Origin: Salvia splendens
Taxonomy: Eukaryota > Streptophyta > Magnoliopsida > Lamiales > Lamiaceae
Assembly (NCBI RefSeq): GCF_004379255.2
Contig: NC_056033.1
Span: forward strand, 20,638,209 to 20,702,208
Reading direction: 5' to 3'
DNA length: 64,000 nt
Made by a program: the position numbers and the translations under genes. Shown piece by piece: positions 55,864-64,000 of the stretch. The notes below the pieces were generated by a model. That model did no database searches. It was not told where the DNA came from and was given only the letters and a program-made list of their open reading frames with translations. Numbering within the stretch: position 1 is the stretch's first letter; the number at the start of each line of letters is the position of its first letter.

Positions 55864-56172
55864 AATTATTGTACTTTTTTTAATTATTGTAATTTTTTTA
55901 AATTATTGCACTTTTTTTAAATTATTGTACTTTTTAAAATTTTAATAGTATTATTAATGTTTCTCGTATATGTCTCGTAAATTAAATTCCGTATATTGTG
56001 TGATTGTTAATTATTTCATTTTTATATAATTGTTATTAGTGATGTGGCTAGGCTATAGCTGGGCTATTTGCTTGTTTTGATGATGTGGCAGGAGGATTTT
56101 TAGTGTTGATAATGTGGTAGGAGGAGTTTGTGGCTATGCTATTGCTGAGCTATTCGTATTGTGGATGGCCTA
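55864..56172 (+). mobile_element. 3' end of the PIF-type element
   Basis: The stretch GATGTGGCTAGGCTATAGC … GTATTGTGGATGGCC ends with the same terminus as the MITE at 45,379-45,838, including the repeated GATGATGTGGCAGGA motif. The matching 5' terminus is not found, so the element is truncated on the left. Confidence 0.65.
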
Positions 56173-56672
56173 AAGCATAAGTTTTTGTTTTTCGTACTAG
56201 TTTTTGTTTTTCGTACTAGTTATGGAAAGCGTGAGGCAGTAATTTTGCAGGGAGATAGCTACTATTTGCATTTTCACCCCATAAATATAATTTATTTGTA
56301 CATCCTACCCCAAAATTGATATTTACAATTACACCCAAGCCCAGCCACTGTAGACACTAGACATGAACTTACTTCTAAACTTTAAATACTAGACCCAACT
56401 TCAAAAATGGTATCTCATCTTTGTGTTTTGGGTATAAATGGTATATATATCGTGTTCCATATAATGGCGTGTGTTTTCCAAAGCTAAAGATTGTAGAAGA
56501 CAAACCTTTTTAATTTATCTTAATTTTTTCTCAATTGAAAATCCTATATTTCAAATCTTCCCCTTCAGCAACTTCATTTGCAATCATAAAAACAAGGGAA
56601 AATTGAAAATAAGTTTCAAAGGTAATGAATTGGATTTTGCCTGCGCCATGCCCAATAGGTTAAAAGCACTAG
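56173..56672. other. Intergenic, no gene seen
   Basis: AT-rich. A direct repeat GTTTTTCGTACTAGTTTTT (two units near 56,187-56,222) is the only structure noticed. Confidence 0.6.
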
Positions 56673-57759
56673 CAGTGGCGGACGCAGAAAATATTATTGG
56701 TAGGGGCTGCATTTATACGCTATATATATATATATATACTATATTCAATAAATAAAACACTAAATATAATAAAAATTAATAATATATTAAAAAATCACAA
56801 ATACAACTATAAAAATGATAAAAAATACAAAAAATTATTATAATGCATAAATCAATATATTACTATGTTGCAAATATATATATATATATAAAAAGATAGA
56901 AAAATATATGAATCTAATTTGAACCAAACTCCAATTCTAACATCTTTAACTCAAATCAAATAATAGTCGGCCAATTTATCTAAAGAAAATTAAAGTTTTA
57001 ATGTATATTATTATAATTAGACTTATCAATTTTTTGTAAATTACTATTGCAAATAAATAATGCAATGTTCTATTAGACACAAGGTTAAAAGATATTCAAT
57101 AGAGTAAATATCAATTATTAGTAAATTATTACTATAGCCTATCATTGATGTAACTATTAACAACAAAAATTTGACTACTAAATTGAAATTTTGGTACATT
57201 GTATATACTTTCAGAATGATTAATGGTATAGTACTAAAAGCTATATTATCAATTTAGAATTATTACAATACCTAAATGGAAATTGAACACAGTTAACATT
57301 TTAATAGCAGCACTATTATTACAAAAAAAATGTTTTGAAATTAAATTTATGAATTGATTGTACTTTTAATCTATGTGTGAATATATTAACAAGTAGTTAT
57401 TAATTATTATAGCTCAACTAGTCCACATATTCTACACTATTCACGAGGAAAAATTAGAATAAAATAATATTATATTACTCCACTTATTGAATTTTTTTTA
57501 AAAAAAGGATGCCTTCTTCTTCCTTCAAACAAGGAGCCATTTTCATCTCTATAATTTCACCTCAACAATTTTTTGATTCTAAAGTTCAGCCCCTTCTACC
57601 ATTCCAATTTTGATGATTTACTCTTTAATAATATAAACTTGGGAAGGGCTAAAGAGTGTATACGAAAAATTTTCCAAAAATTAAAGTAGAAAAAAACACA
57701 AAAAAGAGTTGTTGGGAGGGGCTTAAGCCCTTCCTCCCTCCTTACTGTGTCCGCCATTG
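56673..57759. mobile_element. Non-autonomous hAT element (1,087 bp)
   Basis: The inverted ends are CAGTGGCGGACGCAG and CAATGGCGGACACAG (complement of the right end). AGCACTAG is duplicated exactly on both sides (56,665-56,672 and 57,760-57,767). The interior is very AT-rich without an open transposase. The GTGGCGGACGCAG terminus is common among plant hAT MITEs. Confidence 0.88.
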
Positions 57760-57767
57760 AGCACTAG

Positions 57768-58564
57768 GATGGGGGGCACTCTACTCTACCTATATAAAAT
57801 ACATATATGCAGCTACTAATATGTTAATTGATCGCGCAGTCGGTTCGAATTGCAGATTCATGGTTCGCCCTCCCCGTTGTGATTTTTAACTTTATATAAT
57901 ACATGTACGCAACGCATATTCTCATTTATACTTTTTTTCATTTTAGTTCGTTCCATAATAGTTGAGTCATTTCTTTATCTAGGAAAAGTCAACACATTTA
58001 TTCTCTTCTTAAAACTCGAGCCGAGTCAAACTTGAACAATATTTCATGAACCAAGGGAGTAACTTTTTGAGAGGTTGGTCTGGAGATAGAGAAAAATCAT
58101 GGCCTCACCACTGAGAAATTTGGTTCATAAAATCATGAAATTTGGTTAAATTTTAGTATTTTCAATGAAATTTAAAATTGGTAAAAAAATATCACAAACT
58201 ATATTTTTCATTTGTTATTATTTCTCATTGCATGTCAATCACCATATCTAGCTAAAGTACACGTCGTTTTCATCCTACTTAGCACAATTAAATTAAAGTA
58301 GTTTTTAACGTGTCTTTTTATCTTATTTGTGATGAACTTTAAAAGTGGTTTAAATTATTGAAAATGTTTAACAGTTGCCACATAGAATAAATTTTTACCA
58401 AAAATATCTTATTCAGTTCGTATTGGAAAATAATAAAAACAAAATATAAATTTTTTGATATTTTAGTTAGACCAACTTTAAAATTCACGAAAAATATCAT
58501 AATTTTACCAAAGTTAGTGATTTTAGAGATTAATATTCCTAGGATTTGATTGATAGTATAACTT
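57768..58564. other. Intergenic AT-rich DNA
   Basis: No gene, repeat or RNA that I can support. Confidence 0.6.
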
Positions 58565-59262
58565 AGAGCATAAGCAGTGGTGATCGATTGCAAGGGCCCC
58601 CGATCGGCTCCCATTGTGGGGAGGGAACCGATTGCCCTTCCCCAACGCCTCCGTCCCATGCCTGATCAATCTCCCCAGCAGATGGCATATCGGCTCCGCG
58701 TTGGCCCTGCGATGGGCCACCATTATGGAGGCTCGGGCCAATGACGAAGCCGATTTTCATATTTTAAAAAAATATATTTTTAAAATTTTCTTTTCCTATT
58801 ATAAATACCTCAAATCCTCTCCCTCATTTAACACACCCACATCCTTCTCTACTTCACATTTTTTTCTCTCAAGAAATGTATTTTAATTTCACTCCCATTT
58901 CGGATTCAGATTCGGATTTCGATTCCGATTCACTAGAAATGTTTTCCAATATTGTAATAGATCGAAGAATGAATTTATTGTGTAATTTTATTTATATTAT
59001 TTAGACATTTATGCTTTATTTAGTTTTTAAAATGAAATATGTTTTTTTGTCGTATATTACGTTGTCTTTAATTTACATCAATAATTAAAAGTGAAATAAA
59101 ATAGTGATGATGTGGAAATGAGATGGGCTCTGAGATAGGCTCTGGTATGGACTCTCATTGCAGTGAGATAAGGCTCTGAGATGGGCCTGCTAACTTGGCA
59201 AGAAAAAATGGAGATGGGCTCTGAGATGGGCTACGGAGATAGGCACCATTGCTAATGCTTAC
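58565..59262. mobile_element. PIF/Harbinger-derived MITE with transposase-start relic
   Basis: The ends are AGAGCATAAGCAGTGGTG and, as complement of the right end, AAGCATTAGCAATGGTGCC. A GC-rich head and repeated GAGATGGGCTCTGAGATGGG near the right end are typical of such elements. Inside, a 42-codon plus-strand frame (58,876-59,004) has an acidic DSDSDFDSDSLEMF stretch like the start of PIF/Harbinger transposase genes. The target duplication is not resolved. Confidence 0.6.
58876..59004 (+). pseudogene. Acidic N-terminal relic of a Harbinger-type transposase
   Basis: 42 codons: MYFNFTPISDSDSDFDSDSL then EMFSNIVIDRRM and a stop. A TATA-like TATAAATAC lies about 75 bp upstream, as in the parent gene's promoter. 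The catalytic part is deleted. The assignment is tentative and rests on composition and context. Confidence 0.4.
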
Positions 59263-59458
59263 TTGTTATGTAAAGGGTTTGATTTGATTGACATATCTTA
59301 AAAATCTTGTTATGATTTGACAAGGATATGATAAAAAAGTAAGGGAATGTAGATGAACAAAATCAATATTACTAGTGAGATAGTACAAGATATAAGAGTC
59401 AAAACATGATAGTGTTGTTTTTTTCGATTTCTTCTCCCAACCCATACCCACAACCACT

Positions 59459-59638
59459 ATGTTTTTGACTCTTGAATTCAAGAAGAAGAGCGGCAAACCA
59501 ATTCAATTCATGATTAACCGGAAGGAGAATGAAATGCTTCCACTTTGGAGCGTTGCGTCGACCAATTTGGACTCGTCTGAGGATTTCTTGATTCTTCTTC
59601 TTCGCCGAGCTCAAATCAGCCGCGGTCTCACTGCATAA
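59459..59638 (+). CDS. Small unrecognised ORF
   Basis: 59 codons, MFLTLEFKKKSGKPIQFMIN … RRAQISRGLTA. I do not recognise it. It is short, has no neighbours in an evident gene structure and may be chance or an exon relic. Confidence 0.15.
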   Translation: MFLTLEFKKKSGKPIQFMINRKENEMLPLWSVASTNLDSSEDFLILLLRRAQISRGLTA

Positions 59639-59689
59639 ACCTTCATTTTATATAGTAGTATTAATATTGCTTTATTAGTTTCTACTTAA

Positions 59690-59880
59690 GAGCATCCGTA
59701 GACCGCAATGGTGTGAAGATCGTCTGGACGAGGCCTCTCACTCGTCTTCGTCCGCGATCGTCCGACCATTGCAGGTTGACGGACGATCGTCCAGACGAGC
59801 GAGAAGACCTAAATTTCTGTTGCGGACGAAGGGGCGCCTGAGTCTTTTCGTCCGCCCACTGTAGGAGCACGGACGATGGA
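59690..59880. mobile_element. Possible MITE end with foldback
   Basis: It starts GAGCATCCGTAGACCGCAATG, resembling the GAGCAT-type PIF termini nearby. It contains the inverted pair CGTCTGGACGA (59,721-59,731) / TCGTCCAGACG (59,787-59,797). No matching right terminus was found. Confidence 0.4.
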
Positions 59881-60805
59881 CGATAAAAAAAATTAAGCTT
59901 TTAATTATTAAAAAATCCATTTTTATTTATAAAAATTGATTTTTAATTAAAAAAATCATTTTTTACACCAAAAAAAAAGAAATGAAACCCTAAAAAAATC
60001 ATTTTTTTAATTAAAATAAAATCTATAATTTCACAATGATCCATTGAAATAATTTGAAGATGATCTTACGGTGTTCTGTTTGGGGTTTTTGGCTTTTGCA
60101 TTCTACTAATCAAGATTGGACAAATGAAGTCAATTTTCCAAATGTTGTCAAGTTAGTTGAATGATGAAGAAAATTAAAACACCAGCGATCTAAAAGGAAA
60201 TGGACTAGAATTAAATTAATATGAATCCAATAATTATAATTGGACTACAATTATATTAATCCATAATCCAACAATCATTGAGCCTAAGTAACTTTTCAAT
60301 TGTTTGACTCTTCATCCACTTAATGATGATTTATTCTTTTTGTGAAGAATGAGTGAGAAGCTTGAGAGTAGAGAGATCATAAGAGTCACATGATGTAAAA
60401 TATGTAAAGAAGGTTTCCTAGGTTTCTTCTACAAAGCAATTATACTGGGATGGTTCCGGCATTAGATTGGATTGCACGTGAACCTCGATAGTAATGGATT
60501 CAACCCACAGGATTCAATTAATCGAAGAAAATAACAACACAACAAATAAGATTTAATTCACATGCTCAACTTACAGTTTGATTATGAATCTAGATATTGT
60601 ATTCATATATGCTTTTCCGCTGCGTTCATTAGATAATACATGAATTCCTAACATGATCATTAGACTACTATTACTACATGTTAGTCAAAAGAAACAAAAA
60701 CAGTGCAATTTTTTTTGTAAATGTGAAACTGGTAGATATTGTGTACTTTGAATGTGTGGACCGAATATGATACAGTCTAATGCGCCTGATGAATCCGCGA
60801 ATTTC
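59881..60805. other. Intergenic AT-rich DNA
   Basis: No gene recognised. Poly-A/T tracts dominate 59,880-60,020. GCTTTTCCGCTGCGTTCATT near 60,609 resembles copia LTR ends, but no partner is seen. Confidence 0.5.
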
Positions 60806-61481
60806 TGATGGTGATGAATGCAGGAAAATGCAGATCACGACACAGAGAATTTACGTGGTTCGATTTACTGAAGTAAATCTACGTCCACGGGAAGAAGGGA
60901 GGGCAAGATTGTATTGCTTGATCTGGGATTACAGCTTACAACACAGACTTGCTATATGATATTTTATCTCTAGAGAGCTTCTTTAGAACTTAACCCTTTT
61001 CTATCTGATCTAAGTTCTATTTATACATTGAACCAAGATCGTGGCATGCAGCACCATTTACTAGGCAGTGGATGTCGTGGAGATCGTGGCGATCTTGCAT
61101 GGGTCCACTATCCTGCATGAGTTAATGACTGCTTGACACCACTAAATAGATCGTGGGTGTAGTGGAGGTGGAAATCCTGCATGAGTCCACTATCTCCTAG
61201 TTCGGTCGAATACTGAGACCGAACTGCTGAATTATTGCCGAGCAGCTTTTGCCGATCTGAGAGTAGAGCTTGATGCCGACCTGAGAGCAGAGTTTGATTG
61301 GTTGGCTTTTACCGAGCTGTAGGCTGGGGCCGAACTCTTTGGTTGTGCCGAACTGAACTCTTTAGTCATGCCGGACTGATACTTTTTAGTCATGCCGAAC
61401 TGATACTCTTTCTTGGGCTTTAGGCTGATGGGCTTTACTGCTGTTGGGCTTGTTTAGTACGTACTCCATCATACTCCATCA
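60806..61481 (-). repeat. 3' LTR of a Tat-lineage Gypsy element
   Basis: 676 bp with TGATGG … CCATCA ends (minus-strand start TGATGGAGTATGATGG). A polypurine tract lies immediately inside. Short repeats of TCATGCCGAACTGATACT occur at 61,360-61,410. The second LTR lies beyond the window, so the boundaries rest on the terminal motifs alone. No 5-bp duplication can be tested here. Confidence 0.7.
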
Positions 61482-61498
61482 CTACCCCCCCCGAAAAG
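61482..61498 (-). promoter_or_regulatory. Polypurine tract of the Tat element
   Basis: On the minus strand GCTTTTCGGGGGGGGTAG directly precedes the LTR start TGATGG. Confidence 0.75.
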
Positions 61499-61600
61499 CG
61501 AAGTGAATCACTTCGGCATTCTGGATAAAGGTACGGGGTAAGTTGATGTTTGTCCTCGGTCTGATGAAGTGAACTCTTCTTTGACCGGACTTGGTTTGTG

Positions 61601-61760
61601 TCCTAATTTGGCGAGTTTTATCGCTCGGATCGGACTTTCCGTTGTCCTAATTTGGGGATCGGACTTTCCCTTGTCCTAATTCGGCGAGTTTTATCGCGTG
61701 GATCGGACTTTCCCTTGTCCTAATTCAGGCAAGTTTTATCGCGTGAATCAGACTTTTGTT
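61601..61760. repeat. 44-bp tandem repeat in the 3' UTR of the Tat element
   Basis: Four units begin TCCTAATT: three of 44 bp (TCCTAATTTGGCGAGTTTTA … GGATCGGACTTTCCGTTG) and one with a 15-bp internal deletion. Confidence 0.85.
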
Positions 61761-62031
61761 GCAGTTCGTTTCAGACGAAGTGCTTGATTTTTAAGCCGAA
61801 TTGTGGTCTTGTATCCTCTTTAGAAGCTTGGACTTCACAATCGTTGGCTTATTGCAGTTCGTTTCAGACGAAGTGCTTGTTTCTTAAGCGGAATTGTGGT
61901 CTTGTATCCTCTTTAGAAGCTTTGACTCACAATCGTTGGCTTATTGCAGCTCGTTTTAGACGAACTGCTTGTTTAAGCTGAATTGTGGTCTTGTATCCTC
62001 TTTAGAAGCTTTGACTCACAATCGTTGGCTT
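61761..62031. repeat. ~92-bp tandem repeat in the 3' UTR of the Tat element
   Basis: Three units (61,761-61,853, 61,854-61,945, 61,946-62,031; 93, 92 and 86 bp) begin GCAGTTCGTTTCAGACGAAG and end CACAATCGTTGGCTT(ATT). The last lacks the final bases. The unit starts with the inverted pair TTCGTTTCAGACGAA. Confidence 0.92.
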
Positions 62032-62217
62032 GTATATGTTCTAAGAAGGGGATCAGCCTTCGAAGAACAAGATACCTCAGTAACATTTGTAAGAGACGAC
62101 ACGCACAGAGACAGACAAAACACACAGACAAAACGCACAGAGACAAACAAAGACCAAGCAAACCAAAGAAAGCACATTGACCGAACATGACTCAAGACTG
62201 ACTGACCGGACTGTCTC

Positions 62218-64000
62218 TTACAAATGGAACTTCTTGAGGTTGGAAATGTGCCATGTTCGGGGTACCTGTTCTCCTGACATGTGAGCCAATTTGTAAGACC
62301 CTTTGCCGAGGACTTCTGACACCCGATACGGACCTTCCCATGTGGGTTCGAGCTTGCCCAGCTTTTCTGCTCGGCTTACTTCGTTGTTTCTCAAGACGAG
62401 ATCTCCCACTTGAAATTGCAGCTTCTTCACCCTTTGGTTGTAATACCGGGCTACTTGCTCCTTGTACTTGGCTGCTTTTATGCATGCCAATTCTCTTCTT
62501 TCTTCGGCAAGATCTAGCTCGGCTCTCAGTCCGTCGTCATTCATTTCTGCTGAGAAATTTAGAGTTCGGGGACTGGGTATGCCGATCTCCACCGGAATCA
62601 CGGCTTCAGTGCCGTACACAAGACTGTACGGAGTTTCACCGTTGGAGGTTGTGGGTGTAGTTCGGTAGGACCATAGGACTTGAGGGAGATTTTCTACCCA
62701 TTGTCCTTTGGCTTGTTCTAACCGAGCTTTTAACCCTTTCACCAGGATACGATTTGTTACCTCCGTTTGTCCGTTTGCTTGTGGATGAGAGACCGAAGTG
62801 AACCGCTGTTGAATATTCAGCTCTTGGCACCAATTCTTGAACGTCTTGTCGGTGAACTGAGTCCCGTTATCCGAGATGAGGATGTGGGGTATGCCAAATC
62901 GGCACACTATGTTCTTCCAGACGAAATCCAATGCCTTCGAGCTCGTTATCGTAGCTAATGGTTCAGCTTCCACCCACTTCGTAAAGTAGTCCACGGCAAC
63001 GATTAGGAATTTTATTTGCCGAGGAGCTTGTGGTAGTGGTCCTACTATGTCTATACCCCATTGCATAAAAGGCCAAGGGCTTTGCATAGTGGATAGATCG
63101 GTCTGCGGCATCCTTGGGATATTTGCATGGATTTGGCACTTCGGGCATGTCTTGACGAGCTGCACTGCTTCTTGTACCAAGGTTGGCCAATAATATCCCC
63201 ATCTTAGAACTTTTTTAGCTAAAGCTCTAGCTCCGATGTGGCTGCCGCACGATCCTTCATGAACTTCTCTGAGGATGTAGTCCGTCTCTTCTGGCCCTAT
63301 ACATCGTAATAACGGCTGAAGGTAGGACTTTCTGTATAAGACTCCTCCATGAAGTTCGTACCGAAGTGCTCGGCATGTGATTTTCCGAGCTTCTCTCTTA
63401 TCCTTGGGCAGTTGTCCTTGATCTAGATACTGTAAGATCGGCGTCATCCAGTTCGGCGAGCTGGTTACTGAATGTACCTCAGCTTCATCAATGCTTCGAT
63501 GCATCAATGCCTCCACCTTTGAGCTTGGACATGCGGCTAACTTACTTAAAGTATCTGCTCGGCTGTTTTCTGCTCTGGGAATGCGGATTATCCGAAAATA
63601 AGAGAAACTTCGGCTAATGCTTTGCGCTTTGTCTAAATATTTCCTCATCCTCTCATCACGGGCTTCACTTGTACCCAACATGTGATTCACTATGACTTGT
63701 GAATCACAATGGATTTTGAGAGACTTGATACATAGACTTTGCGCTAGCTGGAGTCCGGCAAGGAGGGCTTCGTATTCGGCTTCGTTATTAGTGGTTGGGA
63801 ATGAGAACCGAAGTGAATAGGTTACCTCGTGTCCATCGGGAGCGATAAGCAGAATACCAGCTCCACTTCCCATTTTATTCGAAGCTCCATCTACGAATCC
63901 GCTCCAGCAGTCCGGCGGCTCTTCTTCGGATTCCAAGGGCTGTGCTAGTTCGGCATTGGTAGAATTTTTCTGTTCGGCAATGACAGGGATTGCTTGATCG
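62218..64000 (-). CDS. Tat-lineage Gypsy pol: archaeal-type RNase H and integrase (partial)
   Basis: It is open from the window edge to the stop at 62,218, and the frame continues beyond 64,000. In order: a second RNase H of the archaeal type (WSGFVDGASNKMGSGAGILL, then NNEAEYEALLAGLQLA and CDSQVIVNHM and ENSRADTLSKLA), which marks the Tat lineage (Retand, Ogre, TatI-III); the integrase HHCC (HEGSCGSHIGARALAKKVL … CPKCQ); the core with WGIDIVGPLP, LISDNGTQFTDKTF and SHPQANGQTEVTNR (Asp, Asp, Glu all present); and a C-terminal VGDLVLRNNE … LEPTWEGPYRV region without a chromodomain. No break is seen, so this element may be young. It is followed by a 3' UTR of ~700 bp with two tandem arrays. Confidence 0.93.
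   Translation of the reverse strand, partial: DQAIPVIAEQKNSTNAELAQPLESEEEPPDCWSGFVDGASNKMGSGAGILLIAPDGHEVTYSLRFSFPTTNNEAEYEALLAGLQLAQSLCIKSLKIHCDSQVIVNHMLGTSEARDERMRKYLDKAQSISRSFSYFRIIRIPRAENSRADTLSKLAACPSSKVEALMHRSIDEAEVHSVTSSPNWMTPILQYLDQGQLPKDKREARKITCRALRYELHGGVLYRKSYLQPLLRCIGPEETDYILREVHEGSCGSHIGARALAKKVLRWGYYWPTLVQEAVQLVKTCPKCQIHANIPRMPQTDLSTMQSPWPFMQWGIDIVGPLPQAPRQIKFLIVAVDYFTKWVEAEPLATITSSKALDFVWKNIVCRFGIPHILISDNGTQFTDKTFKNWCQELNIQQRFTSVSHPQANGQTEVTNRILVKGLKARLEQAKGQWVENLPQVLWSYRTTPTTSNGETPYSLVYGTEAVIPVEIGIPSPRTLNFSAEMNDDGLRAELDLAEERRELACIKAAKYKEQVARYYNQRVKKLQFQVGDLVLRNNEVSRAEKLGKLEPTWEGPYRVSEVLGKGSYKLAHMSGEQVPRTWHISNLKKFHL

Noticed and set aside
59399..59614. 71-codon minus-strand ORF with Lys-rich start
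   Set aside because: It overlaps a plus-strand ORF of similar length; neither has a recognisable domain.
61601..62031. CRISPR-like spaced repeats
   Set aside because: The units are directly adjacent, have no unique spacers and lie in a plant retrotransposon 3' UTR.

Overview
This is nuclear DNA of a flowering plant, probably a eudicot. It holds an interrupted plant gene whose product has a zf-XS zinc finger, an XS domain, a coiled coil and an XH domain (the FDM/IDN2 family of RNA-directed DNA methylation), a relic of a TRICHOME BIREFRINGENCE-LIKE gene, and plant transposable elements of the Athila, Tat, Tekay-like, Ty1/copia, TRIM, hAT and PIF/Harbinger kinds. I see no rRNA, tRNA, CRISPR or prokaryotic features. 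The species cannot be named from the sequence.

Layout. (1) 1-21,633 and 22,725-44,354 are two nearly identical direct copies of one ~21.6 kb block (offset 22,721-22,732). The first copy stops at a 15-N gap (21,634-21,648). The stretch after the gap (21,649-22,724) is the upstream sequence expected in front of the second copy. This looks like two unmerged overlapping contigs or haplotypes rather than a biological tandem duplication. Each copy holds, on the minus strand, a decayed Athila-like Ty3/Gypsy element (gag, protease, RT/RNase H, integrase, env-like ORF, LTRs). Three other elements sit inside it: an opposite-strand LTR in its 3' LTR; a Gypsy fragment in the order pol end, LTR, gag-protease inside its integrase; and a ~3 kb Tekay-like solo LTR, itself carrying a MITE, in its 5' LTR. 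To the right come a TBL relic (+) and the two last exons (XH domain) of the FDM/IDN2-like gene (-).

(2) 42,756-54,371 is that FDM/IDN2-like gene on the minus strand, and only the right-hand copy is joined to the rest of the gene. I can place six spliced segments plus a 5' zf-XS segment. The introns are loaded with transposons. One has a tandem TRIM and an hAT element (8-bp target duplication) with a PIF-like MITE inside it. Another has a 5.9 kb Ty1/copia element (5-bp target duplication, almost identical LTRs) whose RT is split by a 1.3 kb short LTR element with identical LTRs. Several frame breaks suggest that the gene is dead or decaying, or that the assembly has base errors.

(3) 54,700-60,800 is a transposon-rich intergenic region: a decayed PIF/Harbinger-type Myb/SANT-like ORF and its 3' terminus, an hAT element with an 8-bp target duplication, further PIF-like MITEs, and AT-rich DNA. 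(4) 60,806-64,000 is the 3' part of a minus-strand Tat-lineage Gypsy element (3' LTR, polypurine tract, two tandem-repeat arrays in the 3' UTR, and an intact archaeal-type RNase H plus integrase frame that runs off the window).

The most interesting points are the nested transposon load inside a gene whose family helps silence transposons, an 87-bp RNase H segment copied into the copia gag, a permuted Gypsy fragment resembling an integrated one-LTR circle, shared CCCG-n-CGGG palindrome arrays in two LTRs, and the probable false duplication. Introns, lineage names and gene status are inferred by eye, without searches or transcripts.
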